This document shows positions 23,919-37,015 of a stretch of DNA of 64,000 nt, one piece after another. The position numbers and the translations under genes were made by a program. Numbering within the stretch: position 1 is the first letter of the stretch; every line of letters starts with the position of its first letter. Origin of the DNA: Aphrophora alni (lineage: Eukaryota > Arthropoda > Insecta > Hemiptera > Aphrophoridae); assembly GCA_963513935.1 (NCBI GenBank), contig OY740768.1, positions 463,904 through 527,903 on the forward strand, in the 5' to 3' direction. Below the pieces are notes generated by a model. The model ran no database searches, was not told the origin of the DNA, and saw only the letters and a program-made list of their open reading frames with translations.

Positions 23919-26900
23919 GACTTAAATATCATCGTGTCACCAATCAGCTCAGCTACCCACAAAACTATGGATTCGACCCTAATCTCGATATTTTTATATA
24001 CGTTATGTTTAACCCCTTCCAACCCTCAATGCTGATAGGGCTGCACTTGGACTTAAATGCCATCGTGTCACCAATCAGCTCAGCTACCCACAAAACTATG
24101 GATTCGACCCTAATCTCGATATTTTTATATACGTTATGTTTAACCCCTTCCAATCCTCAATGCTTAAGGGCTGCACTTGGACTTAAATATCATCGTGTCA
24201 CCAATCAGCTCAGCTACCCACAAAACTATGGATTCGACCCTAATCTCGATATTTTTATATACGTTATGTTTAACCCCTTCTCACCCTCAATGCTGATAGG
24301 GCTGCACTTGGACTTAAATATCATCGTGTCACCAATCAGCTCAGCTACCCACAAAACTATGGATTCGACCCTAATCTCGATATTTTTATATACGTTATGT
24401 TTAACCCCTTCTAACCCTCAATGCTGATAGGGCTGCACTTGGACTTAAATGTCATCGTGTCACCAATCAGCTCAGCTACCCACAAAACTATGGATTCGAC
24501 CCTAATCTCGATATTTTTATATACGTTATGTTTAACCCCTTCCAATCCTCAATGCTTAAGGGCTGCACTTGGACTTAAATATCATCGTGTCACCAATCAG
24601 CTCAGCTACCCACAAAACTATGGATTCGACCCTAATCTCGATATTTTTATATACGTTATGTTTAACCCCTTCTCACCCTCAATGCTGATAGGGCTGCACT
24701 TGGACTTAAATATCATCGTGTCACCAATCAGCTCAGCTACCCACAAAACTATGGATTCGACCCTAATCTCGATATTTTTATATACGTTATGTTTAACCCC
24801 TTCTAACCCTCAATGCTGATAGGGCTGCACTTGGACTTAAATATCATCGTGTCACCAATCAGCTCAGCTACCCACAAAACTATGGATTCGACCCTAATCT
24901 CGATATTTTTATATACGTTATGTTTAACCCCTTCTCACCCTCAATGCTGATAGGGCTGCACTTGGACTTAAATGTCATCGTGTCACCAATCAGCTCAGCT
25001 ACCCACAAAACTATGGATTCGACCCTAATCTCGATATTTTTATATACGTTATGTTTAACCCCTTCTAACCCTCAATGCTGATAGGGCTGCACTTGGACTT
25101 AAATATCATCGTGTCACCAATCAGCTCAGCTACCCACAAAACTATGGATTCGACCCTAATCTCGATATTTTTATATACGTTATGTTTAACCCCTTCTAAC
25201 CCTCAATGCTGATAGGGCTGCACTTGGACTTAAATATCATCGTGTCACCAATCAGCTCAGCTACCCACAAAACTATGGATTCGACCCTAATCTCGATATT
25301 TTTATATACGTTATGTTTAACCCCTTCTCACCCTCAATGCTGATAGGGCTGCACTTGGACTTAAATGTCATCGTGTCACCAATCAGCTCAGCTACCCACA
25401 AAACTATGGATTCGACCCTAATCTCGATATTTTTATATACGTTATGTTTAACCCCTTCTAACCCTCAATGCTGATAGGGCTGCACTTGGACTTAAATATC
25501 ATCGTGTCACCAATCAGCTCAGCTACCCACAAAACTATGGATTCGACCCTAATCTCGATATTTTTATATACGTTATGTTTAACCCCTTCTAACCCTCAAT
25601 GCTGATAGGGCTGCACTTGGACTTAAATATCATCGTGTCACCAATCAGCTCAGCTACCCACAAAACTATGGATTCGACCCTAATCTCGATATTTTTATAT
25701 ACGTTATGTTTAACCCCTTCTCACCCTCAATGCTGATAGGGCTGCACTTGGACTTAAATGTCATCGTGTCACCAATCAGCTCAGCTACCCACAAAACTAT
25801 GGATTCGACCCTAATCTCGATATTTTTATATACGTTATGTTTAACCCCTTCTAACCCTCAAAGCTGATAGGGCTGCACTTGGACTTAAATATCATCGTGT
25901 CACCAATCAGCTCAGCTACCCACAAAACTATGGATTCGACCCTAATCTCGATATTTTTATATACGTTATGTTTAACCCCTTCTAACCCTCAATGCTGATA
26001 GGGCTGCACTTGGACTTAAATGTCATCGTGTCACCAATCAGCTCAGCTACCCACAAAACTATGGATTCGACCCTAATCTCGATATTTTTATATACGTTAT
26101 GTTTAACCCCTTCTAACCCTCAATGCTGATAGGGCTGCACTTGGACTTAAATGTCATCGTGTCACCAATCAGCTCAGCTACCCACAAAACTATGGATTCG
26201 ACCCTAATCTCGATATTTTTATATACGTTATGTGTAACCCCTTCTAACCCTCAATGCTGATAGGGCTGCACTTGGACTTAAATGTCATCGTGTCACCAAT
26301 CAGCTCAGCTACCCACAAAACTATGGATTCGACCCTAATCTCGATATTTTTATATACGTTATGTTTAACCCCTTCTAACCCTCAATGCTGATAGGGCTAC
26401 ACTTGGACTTAAATATCATCGTGTCACCAATCAGCTCAGCGACCCAGAAAACTATGGATTCGACCCTCAACTCGATAATTTTATATACGTTATGTTTAAC
26501 CCCTTCTAACCCTCAATGCTGATAGGGCTGCACTTGGACTTAAATATCATCGTGTCACCAATCAGCTCAGCGACCCAGAAAACTATGGATTCGACCCTCA
26601 ACTCGATAATTTTATATACGTTATGTTTAACCCCTTCTAACCCTCAATGCTGATAGGGCTGCACTTGGACTTAAATGTCATCGTGTCACCAATCAGCTCA
26701 GCGACCCACAAAACTATGGATTCGACCCTAATCTCGATAATTTTATATACGTTATGTTTAACCCCTTCTAACCCTCAATGCTGATAGGGCTGCACTTGGA
26801 CTTAAATGTCATCGTGTCACCAATCAGCTCAGCGACCCACAAAACTATGGATTCGACCCTAATCTCGATATTTTTATATACGTTATGTTTAACCCCTTCT

Positions 26901-27108
26901 AACCCTCAATGCTGATAGGGCTGCACTTGGACTTAAATGTCATCGTGTCACCAATCAGCTCAGCTACCCACAAAACTATGGATTCGACCCTAATCTCGAT
27001 ATTTTTATATACGTTATGTGTAACCCCTTCTAACCCTCAATGCTGATAGGGCTGCACTTGGACTTAAATGTCATCGTGTCACCAATCAGCTCAGTGACCC
27101 AGAAAACG
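23919..27108. repeat. 131-bp satellite array, about 24 copies
   Basis: Successive 'ggattcgaccc' marks lie 130-131 bp apart (for example 23969, 24100, 24230, 24361). The copies are nearly identical and differ at a few diagnostic positions: ttctcaccctc / ttctaaccctc / ttccaatcctc, and aaatatcat / aaatgtcat. The order of variants repeats in threes in the middle (two 'taacc' monomers then one 'tcacc' monomer), giving a 393-bp higher-order unit. Because 393 is divisible by three, long open frames arise on both strands; they are a by-product. The last copies drift more (gacccagaaa, gataatttt). The array begins and ends abruptly. Confidence 0.95.
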
Positions 27109-27150
27109 CGGGTGAAATTGTAAGGGTCCTTGATTTTACATACGGAGAAA
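27103..27150 (-). repeat. Right inverted flank of the satellite
   Basis: The text cgcgggtgaaattgtaaggg plus tccttgatttta is the reverse complement of the starting end of the AAAATCAAGGACTC family, so the satellite sits between inverted ends of one element family. Confidence 0.55.
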
Positions 27151-27732
27151 AACCTTACAAAACATCTTTCTCTAAATGTGCATGCCTATTCATTTGCATG
27201 AAAAACTAGTTACTTATACTGGGCTTTCAAGATAATTGTACGCCAGGCAAAATAAAAAATGTTTTTATAGTTTTTTTCCGGAACTGGATAATGCCTCTTC
27301 AACATAAACAAATAGCAGTTCTTGAGATATCGGACATTCACTAAGTGTTTAAAAAAAAACTTTAAATTTTGTAAATTCATATACATTTATTCAGACTACT
27401 TACAGAAATTTTGTGTCATTTTGTAGCAAAATACATCAACTTTTGTACCTTATAGTTAGTTAGGTTCAATGTGACTTCTATTGGTCATTTTGCAGACATC
27501 CCATCTGAAGTTGATTTCCTGTCAAACCTGCAGCAACATTTTAATGGTGGTCGGACTGCTCTTACAATGTGATTTATATGGAATCCTGTAAAATAAAAGG
27601 TAGGTTTAAACTAAAAGTACTTACATTTGTTGGTGGTTGTTTTGAAATTTAGATATAAAAAGGTACAATTTGATTTAACCATTTGTCCAACTCTTGCTTT
27701 TCTACATTGAAAATCACAGATGCTACTTGACA
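27151..27732. other. No clear gene; one acceptor-like site
   Basis: On the minus strand an acceptor (ttttattttacag) lies near 27585-27597. It is followed by about 34 open codons ending in TGA near 27495. No domain is recognised. This may be part of the same uncertain gene or relic as 27733-27854. Confidence 0.3.
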
Positions 27733-27854
27733 TTATATTTCCAACACAAGAGCCAGTTTTCCTTTCAGGACTCTTTGACGTAGGTCCTCTTCCTTGTCAG
27801 TTGATACTAACTCATTAATAAGCACTACATTACTGTTGATGTCTCGACATGAAC
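27733..27854 (-). CDS. Exon-like open segment, function unknown
   Basis: An acceptor-like ttttgtaatag precedes 27854 on the minus strand. It is followed by 39 open codons (containing INELVSTDKEEDLRQRVLKG) and a TAA at 27735-27733. The composition is protein-like, rich in Asp, Glu, Lys and Arg, unlike the surrounding AT-rich frames. A second protein-like stretch (containing VDVVNGWIQNFNNKVLQS) lies just upstream at about 27911-28005, but its frame closes at a TAA without an acceptor and the phases do not join simply. It may be a decayed gene or transposon relic. I do not recognise the family. Confidence 0.25.
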
Positions 27855-30800
27855 CTATTACAAAATAAGGAAAACTCATAGTTTGAGACTCATTGATTGA
27901 GAGATAATTACAGTGACGTCATCAAGCACTTCTTGAGCGAAAGGATTTGATTGAAGTACTTTATTGTTGAAGTTCTGAATCCATCCATTTACAACATCAA
28001 CGAAACGTTTTTATACAATCGCTGAATACATTACTGTGATGTTAAGTTTGTATTAAATTGTATTTTAAAATACGCTTTAAGTTGAAGTATCAAGATAGTG
28101 ATATTAAATTATGTTAAAATCCCTTTTGCGTAAAAAAAAAAGAAATCAATTATTCAACACCGGTTTTTCAAACTTCATTCAACTTATTTATTACTCTTAA
28201 AAAATTTATAATTCTTTATACATTTATTTAAAGTTTTCTTTTCTTATTGTTTACTGATCCGGACCCCACATTTACATAAAATCCTAATTAAATTTATCCA
28301 TAAAAATCATTATAGTTACTTAAATATCTGAGGTAAATTTGTAATGTGGATATGTATCCTTCTATGATTAAATAAAGCCAAAAGTTTATATTGGAAGTTA
28401 ATATTTAATTAAAACTTTATAGATTTTCCAACTTCTCAAATTTCACAATAATTTATTTATAGATTTTTAATTCTCCAAAATAGAAGTCTTGCAAAATATT
28501 ATGTAATGCAGGATACTACATCTTTTATGATTGTACAAATTTAGGCTTTGTTATTTTGTATTATAAAAGTGTAATATGTAGTCTGTTTCTTTAATACTAT
28601 TTATTAACACTTTATTAGATAGTTTAAACTACTTCCCATGTAATTATTTTCTTCTTGCTATTAAATATTTTATGTTTTATCTGGAGCTGTAAGAACAATA
28701 TACACATTATTACTTGTAATAATATAAATGTTTGCTTTCTTGTCAAGAAAGTAACAACAAAAATATATAAATTATATTACAAAATCAAATATAATCAATA
28801 AACTTTAAGCAAAAGAGAAATTATATAATTTTTACATAATAATATTATTTATTTACCATTTATAAATAAAAGTATAAACATAAAGCACAATATTTCATTA
28901 AGGTCTGATATAACATAATATAAAACATGAAGTACAATAACTAAAATAAATAAAAAATATTTCTATACACCACACAATGTGATTGTGCACACACATATAC
29001 CTTCATAAAATTATCAGTAATTAGATACAAATCATACTTGCCATCAATTACTTGCACAATAAATAATAAATTATGCAGAAACATTGCACAAACTTTCTCA
29101 TGCATACTCACAATCAAACATAGGCCTAACTATTCATCGTCAAAAATGTTACTTTGATGGTTGTCAGTTAAATTGAAGTACAACCATGGATGTTGTTTTA
29201 AATTCTGTTAATTATTTTAAACAACATTATGTATTTAAATAAGTTCTGATCTTGCTTCACGAGAGTCTTAAACTCGTCGTTCATTTTTTTAAAAATTATT
29301 CCTTAATTGTCATTTTCTATTATTTCCAATTATGGTTTAAATCATTAAATCTTCACATTTCATCAAAATTTGAATGAAATCGTAAAAGCCGATTTTGAGA
29401 AATTCCACAAAGTAGAAATCGTTAAAATACTTGTAGTTCAAGTGCAATATTTACAACAATAATATTTAATTAATAAATATATAGAAATGTGAACAGGGGA
29501 AAAATGCAATACATAAAAGTATTCACCAAATATAATTATTGAATCTGACAGTGAGTCAACCATATTGAGATATTTTGACAAAATCTAAAGTTTATTTTGT
29601 TAGACATTGTCTAGAAATGTATGTTTTGTGTTTCTGTCATCAAAAGACATGGAGGTTTATAATCCTAATGATTATTTTTTCATTAAAATTATCAATGTTG
29701 CTCTAAATTATAATGAAGCCGGCATGTTATTTAGAAAATTATATTGTTGTGTTTGTTTCATTTCCTAAGAAACAGTGGCCTCAAACTACCTCCTAATTTC
29801 TGGCAAATATGAATTGACATAAGTTGAATCAATGACAAAAAATAGAGGAAAATGTAGGGGTTAAATTTCTTCCATAAGTAGTACTTGCCTTTTAAAAGGT
29901 TCTCAATGTATATGTTTTGGGTAAATCATCATTTATTCTGTCAATTTTTGTGGATAACTCAGTCAGGTGTTGAATATGTGATTATATAAAATGATAGAAT
30001 AAGTCACAGACTCAAGAATTAGGGGAGTTTCGAACCACTCTTCGACAAATCTTCTGTTATTAATTTTTTTCCCAAGTTCAACTGGCAGTATTTCTATTTC
30101 TATTTCTGAACCTTTTTTTTCAGATTTCAATTAAAATTATAATTTATCCAAAATTCAATCAGTGTGTAAACACTTTTTACAGGCTTTAGAAGTTTTCTTT
30201 ACTCCATAAGAATGCTAGAATACTACCTAAATGCCTGTCTCTATAATATTACATAATGAAAGTCTGTTCCTCACAAGACTTTAATGCGTTTGATTTTCCA
30301 CACATACTTGTGGTGTAATATTTCAACTCTGTTGGATACCATTACGACTTTAAACCATTGCCAACAGATAACATGAAAAGGTAAACAACCAATCCAAGTT
30401 TACAGTATAAATCATCATCTAATCAAATCTGGCTTAGTGCCACCATTCAACATTCATTTTATTTATCAAACACTTTTCCTGATTTGTTGTTATATTTTCA
30501 TTATCAATTACTATATTAATTCATGAGTTGACTGTTGTGATTGGTACAGAGTGGCACATCTAGGTTGTTCATGGTCAGCTGATATAAACAACTTCTGGTG
30601 TATATGCACATATTTTACACATGACACGCATAATATATTCTGAGAATACTATTATACCCACACAAAGTGAGATAATTAATATTGCAGTAATGATGGAGAC
30701 AAGATTTAATAGATATGATATTTAAAAAAAAGTATAATCATTTTTGTTTCATTCCTTAAAAATAAAATAATTACGTTACACATGAAACGTTTTTGAGACA

Positions 30801-32696
30801 TAGCAATTTATGATAACATTTAAACAATACTGGTATGTTAGGTAATCTACTCCTAGTTTCTTAAAATAATATTAAAATAAAATGAAAACTTGGGACTAGT
30901 ATAAAAAAAAAGTTCCGAAATAGATGACAAAAAATAATAAAATAATTATTTTCTAATTTAATTTAAGTTACTCCAGAGGAAAATCTGTGTTGGAGCAGCC
31001 ATTAGCCTAAACATGAGGACATATTAGGAACAACAAATATTATTATAAGGAAAAAATACATAATAATGCAGTGACACTTCTTTAGCATTATAAATATTTT
31101 GTTATTCCAATATTTATATATATATACTCCACCCATAATCACACTCCTCCAATATACTTGTTTGAAACAAACCTAATTAATTATCCTATTTTATTTTTAA
31201 TTCATAAATAGGAAGCTATTATCATCAAAGTCTTACAACCACAGATGTAGATTTCATTGGAGTTGCTGAAACTTAACACTTGATTTTATAAAATTCGGAA
31301 GGTGATAAAATAAAGTAGGTGGCAGGTAATCATATGAATAATAAACATTTTTTGAGTTCTGTAGGTTTACAGATTATAAAAATATTACTTTATTTGTTTC
31401 TTTAAATAAAATTGTAACTATAAAGTTGAGACCGTGATCTTTAAACTTCAAATTATGTTTGCAGATTTAGTTTCATTAGACATGACACATATCTTTATTT
31501 AAACCTGACCTTGACATCCAAATCTTGAACATCTTAACTCAGTTTTATCTTAATGGTCATTTTCTATAATAATTGTTTAAAAGATATTCGTTTTGAATAT
31601 ATCTTTAACAAGTTGTATTTCAGAATCTGACCTTTGATTGCACTATAAGAATTGTTCCTCCATAAGAACTCATAAAAACCATTCCCTATTAAGACATCAA
31701 AACAGCAGAATTTATAGTACTGCAATCCCCACTTGTATCTTGAAGTGTTGTTACATCTGCAAAAGAAAGGTATCTTGTAATTTATGTGACAAAAATAGTT
31801 ATCAATTCACTTTTCTTTAACACAGAACTCTACCAGAATATTTTCCGTTCTTTACAATAAAGACCAAACAAAAATATGTATTACGACTTGACATAGTAAC
31901 ACCACATTAAGCAAATACAACCACCATATTATTAGCTGTTATTTTCAGTACAATAAAACTTCAATTAGTAGACATTGGTAGTGACTGCAGAGATCTGCAG
32001 ATATTAAAACGTTTAATAATTAGCAAGAGTCACTGTGAAAAAAATTCGAGCTTGTATGTATGAAAAAGATGGCCACCTCCTCCATTTAATCTAGCATTTT
32101 ACATATGTAATTTATTCATACAATTAATACTTTTAAAAAATTTAACCAATTAATTACTTTTTTACACTCAAATATAAGTGTTTTTTACTCAAATAGATGA
32201 GTTTAATTTCATATGGGTATGAATATATCAACATTTTGAATGATAAAAATGTAAACAGAGTATCAAATGAATTTTGATATAATCATGATTTAAAACATAT
32301 CAAATAGTCTAATATACTTAGTTTAATTTTTGTGACTATCAAAGCCATAAATATTGCAACGAAAATAATGTATCCTCTCTTCCACGACCTTGGTAATGTG
32401 ACCTAACAATATAGTGCCAGTTAGTAAGTTACGTAAAATGGACACACCACAACTTAGATGACTATTATTTTATTTACCTTGTGGTCAGTCTGTTTAGAAT
32501 ATTTAACATAATTCTGTCTGAACATCATATGTAGCTAACTTAATGTATCTGTCAAATTAACTTTAGCTCTTTGATCAAAACTTACATCACAGTCATCATT
32601 GGCTTCACAAAAAAAGAGCATGAATAGCTCCTCAACATAAAATTAACAAATAGAAGTAAAAACTAAAATCATTAATGTAAAATTTGAACGACATTA
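27855..32696. other. Long AT-rich stretch without a supported gene
   Basis: Very AT-rich DNA. A segment near 29335-29415 ('cattaaatcttcac', then 'ttttgagaaatt') recurs near 37078-37150. A 40-base phrase near 31928-31968 (agctgttattttcagtacaa and following) recurs at 33345-33386. The 60-codon frame at 31638-31820 shows no domain. An unusually long 3' UTR or intron is possible but cannot be shown. Confidence 0.5.
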
Positions 32697-32830
32697 ACAA
32701 TAATGATTCGAATTTGCCCCTAACCACAATCACTAGAAACTTCAAAATAAAGAACAATTAATCAGATAATTGTGTTTTATTTTAAAGTTTCTAGTGATTG
32801 TGGTTAGGGGCAAATTCGAATCATTATTGT
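32697..32830. repeat. Hairpin: 64-bp arms, 6-base loop
   Basis: Arm 32697-32760 and arm 32767-32830 are reverse complements with about three mismatches, separated by only six bases (atcaga). The shared text contains gattcgaatttgcccctaac and acaatcactagaaact. A transcript would fold into one continuous 64-bp duplex. The phrase aacgacattaacaa lies just left of the hairpin and again about 30 bases to its right. Confidence 0.85.
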
Positions 32831-35702
32831 GAATTTCACCACAGTGCTCAACAAGATTGTAACGACATTAACAACGATAAACCTATGGTAGTTAACAAGC
32901 GTAAACTTTTGTATTACTAGTGCAGAGGTATATAACTATTGGCCTACTATAAATTATATGCTTCAAAACAACTTTTTAGATAAAAAAACATTTACTCCAC
33001 TCGTGTAAATAAGTTCTAACAAGCTTCAATGCAAAATTACTTAAACTCATTATAATTATGGGCTACATAACCCTGGGACTATGTATAATTATCTGTTTCC
33101 AATTATAGTCTCCATTCTTTTTGGACTTCTCTGTAATTATTTTAATATCACATCCTCTCATGTACCTAACTTAGCACTGGCAGGCCTTATCGGTGTTCAT
33201 CAATTTTGTAAAATGAGCAATCACTATAAAAATAAAGCATAAATTCTAGTTATTTTTTCCCATTTAAAACAAAATTATGGATCCTCATTACTTATAAATA
33301 TTTCATAATAGTAATCTACAAGTAAATTAAAATTATTTGAGAACTATTATCAGCTGTTATTTGCAGTACAATAAAACTTCAATTATCTGTCACCTTTCAA
33401 GTTGTTAAAACCAATAGACAATAAAAAATCGAGGTTATTGCACCTGAGTATACTTCTCCTCTCTCTCCATGAACAAGTGTAGTGAAATATAATAAACTAT
33501 TTTGTTTAACAAATGCATACTACTGTATTGGTTTTCTGCAATTAACAACCTTATGTAGGCATAATAGTTTTGTTTCTTACATTAGGTACTGCAGTTAAAT
33601 AATTAATGTGAACAATATTATTTATAATGTTTATTATTTTTACGAAGGTAGTAAGTCAATCGGTATCAACCATAATAAACAAATATTATAATGTATAATG
33701 TTAAAATGTGTTTTTCTTTATTTATTACTAGGCATTATAAAATATTTTTGATTTGCTTCTCATATTAAAAATGAATTTAGTACACTTAATGTATAATTTT
33801 TTTTTTAATTGTCCTTGAATCCATGATGTTTCCTAATTGTTTTTTATCATTAAAAAATATTAATAATGAATTAGTAATGTAGAGTGTAATTAACAAAAAT
33901 AACACGAAAGCACTTCGATGTGATATTAATTAACCTTTTAATCAGTACTATTATATTATGCTGTAAATCAAATTAGCTTCTATTACAATATTATGAATTT
34001 ATTTGTGTATTCTTTAATTTACCAAGTTATGTATTAAAAGTCTGACAATTCACATGTCTGAAAACATAATGTCATAATTTTAAGCAGATGTAATATGAAA
34101 ATAAAATAAGAAAAACAAATAATAATGTTATCAACAATTTGTCATAGTTATGCAAATTAAATCATTTTGTTGAAAACGCACCATTATTTTGTTATTCCGC
34201 CATTTTGTTTTGCTAGGCCATACAAAAGTTAAATTCGAGGGTACTTTTTTATATCTATATGTAATATAACTATAATGTGTCAAGTTTGTAGACCATATTA
34301 ATTCAAAAATAGCGACGCCTTGAAATTTATTATGTCATGAAATTATTTTAAATCAAATTCTAATTAGTTAATATTTAAAAACAATTTTAATGATTATTTT
34401 AAAATTGACTATTCACCTATCTGACAATGTTCGGTTGTAGTGTAAAAACAGATGTGAAAGTAATAATAAAAAAAATTAACAAAATGTGTTTTGTCAGTGG
34501 CGCCAGTTGGATATATACATACCTAATCGATTATCTACCGTATATAAATATATTGTTAAACCAAATATCGATCATAGTACGTACATAATATTTTATTTAA
34601 AATAAATATTTTTGATTTTGTTATTACAAAAATGTAAAAAAAGTTCGTTTTTCCCATTTATAGGAATCAAGATTTTGATACAATCTTATAGATTCAATTA
34701 AATTTTTAAGTAAATAATAAAAAAATTATGTTTGGATTATATGACTAAAGCAAATATCCCTATTTATGAAAACTATAATATATGCTCTGACATTCAAAAT
34801 ATATATCCACGTAAATTCCACACCACATATGTAGCCAATGACTGTTTGGCATTATATGTTATTCCCAAGAGTTTACGGCCAACTTACAAGTTGAGTAGAA
34901 TTCTAATGACACACAAGTTTAATATTCTCTACAACAAATTGCGTGGGAATTCTTCTGAAATGTGTTGTGTGACTTAATAACTTCAATTTCCCTTATTTAT
35001 ACCTCAAGTTTTAATCTATCTGTTACTTTTTTGAACTGAGTTTTATGTGTTACCTTCAAATTTGTCCTCATCAGATTTTTACTATTTAATTATAAAAACC
35101 GGTAATTTTAAGTTCAAAATAGGATTGTAGATAGACATAAAAAAAAGGTAAAAATTCATAATTCAATCCTGATGACCTACAATTTTCATGTTGGTATTAT
35201 CAACAAATGTTTCAATATAAAATACAGAATAAGTTGGTATTGAGATATATCTACATATTTTTAATCCCAAAAATAACATTTATTATAATTTCATGTACAT
35301 TATATACATTATGTATCTTTCTAACTCGTCAAATAAATTCCTGATTTTCATCAAATTTGTTGAAAACATGTATTTTGAAGGCTTAAGTTATGTTCCCTAT
35401 TAGAAAATTCTGTTAATAAGTTTCAAAATGGAGACTGTTTTCACCCATTCCCCAAATCAAATTTGGTACTGACCAACCAAACTTGCTCATTACAAAGTCA
35501 AAATGTAAGAGTTCGGTAGTTTCAGTCAAAATTCTAAAATGAATGCATCCTTACTGCAAATCATATTTGTTTAATCTCCCTCCTAATGCCGCTTTTGTCA
35601 TTATTTTCACGGGGAAATCTACTGCATTAATTAATATTTTTAGTAGAAATATTACTGTTATCCTTGCTGTCCTATCTTGGAGGTGAAGAGAGAAATTGGT
35701 TC

Positions 35703-35760
<58 letters not shown>

Positions 35761-36160
35761 AAGGAGGTAATTATAATATCGCAAAATCGTGCATTACCTA
35801 TAAATTGCAAACAAGGCTTTATGATAATTTATAATTTACTTTAATTTTATACCTGTTAAATTCATTTGAGTATTCAATAAATAAAGGTTCAATTAAGCCT
35901 TATAACATCATTTATTTTCTAAACATCTTTTTGTACCCCCAGTTTTATCAGAGGTCTTATCTATACATATAGCAAATACATTATTGCTTCCACAGACATA
36001 ATGTCGAAAGTTATCCAGTAATTAAATCTCACTTAAAAACCAACCTAGTAGTACTTATTATTGACTTTTATTATTTTTTTAAAAATAAATTGTTAACTGT
36101 CATCGTAAAAAGTAAATTCTACTTGTCGATATTTAACTTGAATTCATATACTATAGTCAA
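32831..36160. other. AT-rich DNA without a supported gene
   Basis: Contains one (TA)n microsatellite (listed) and small repeats. The 81-codon frame at 34732-34977 and the 77-codon frame at 35551-35784 (minus) show no recognisable domain. Confidence 0.5.
35709..35756. repeat. (TA)n microsatellite
   Basis: An uninterrupted TA run of about 48 bases. Confidence 0.95.
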
Positions 36161-36699
36161 AAGTATGGATACACCTTGTTAAATTTAGTTGGGTAAAGAT
36201 AGAAAAATGAAACTCAGAACACCTTTCTAGGAAATAAAAGTGAGCTTTTTAGTCACTATTACAACTTTGCCCATTTCACGAAAATGGGATTTGGGGGGGG
36301 GGGTGCTCAAAATGTTTAATTGTAAAGACCCATTAAGCGACACCTCATTTTAGAGTCTTTGATTAAAGTCTTTGATTAATTAAGTCCTTGGTTAAAGAAG
36401 AAGAACAGTGGAAACCAGAGCTTTCTATCTCAACCCAGTACAAAATGGCAGCTCATTGAAATTAAGTAAAACTTCATTGAGACAAAATATGAACATCCAC
36501 ATTCAGGTGGTAAATAACCCCAATAGACAAACACTTTTTTTACAAACTCAAACCTGTTTTTCAGTTATTACCTGCTGTAGGGCAGGCCTCCCTTATCTTA
36601 TCAGTTTTGAGGAAGTCCATTATCAGGTTCAGTTTATGGTTGGAATCAACAAAGTTAAGACGTTTTTTGTGATACTATGTTTTTGTGATACTATAAGTT
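36161..36699. other. Left part of a probable DNA-transposon relic
   Basis: Near 36155 the text 'actatagtcaaaagtatgga' plus 'tacacc' resembles the terminal wording of Tc1/mariner-type elements. It lies about 540 bp upstream of a transposase-like fragment. A G run of about 12 bases sits at 36291-36302. No inverted partner was found to the right, so the element end is a guess. Confidence 0.3.
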
Positions 36700-37015
36700 G
36701 AAATTGAGAGTTTAAGTGAACAAGAGCGTATTATGATCCTGATGATGCGAGGCTACAGAGACCGGGTGAGATCTTATAATGAAATAAGGTATTTATTTAA
36801 TGACACTAATCCGAATCGATACCCAGTATCTAAATCAGGAGTTCAAAAAACTATTCAACGTTTTCTGGAAACAGGCAGCGTTAAAGACCGCCCCAAACAT
36901 GGACGACCAAAATCGGTTACAAAGAAGCATTGTCACTTGACGTTTTACAGTCTGTTGTAGAAGATCCTCACGCCTCAACAAGAAATGTTTCCCTAATGTT
37001 AGGTATATCTCAAAC
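36700..37015 (+). pseudogene. Truncated mariner/Tc1-like transposase N-terminus
   Basis: From about 36700 a frame reads SLSEQERIMILMMRGYRDRV and continues to RFLETGSVKDRPKHGRPKS. The phrase 'F.ETGSVKDRP..GRP' is typical of the N-terminal helix-turn-helix region of mariner-like transposases and the related DUF4817 proteins of insects. After the Lys-Lys near 36925 the frame shifts; the other frame continues with VVEDPHASTRNVSLMLGISQ to about 37015, then homology stops. The catalytic DDE/D domain is absent. It is therefore a frameshifted, 3'-truncated relic. Confidence 0.7.

Noticed and set aside
24005..24819. Long open frames (132-140 codons) on the plus strand and shorter ones on the minus strand
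   Set aside because: They lie wholly within the 131-bp satellite and stay open only because three monomers (393 bases) are divisible by three.
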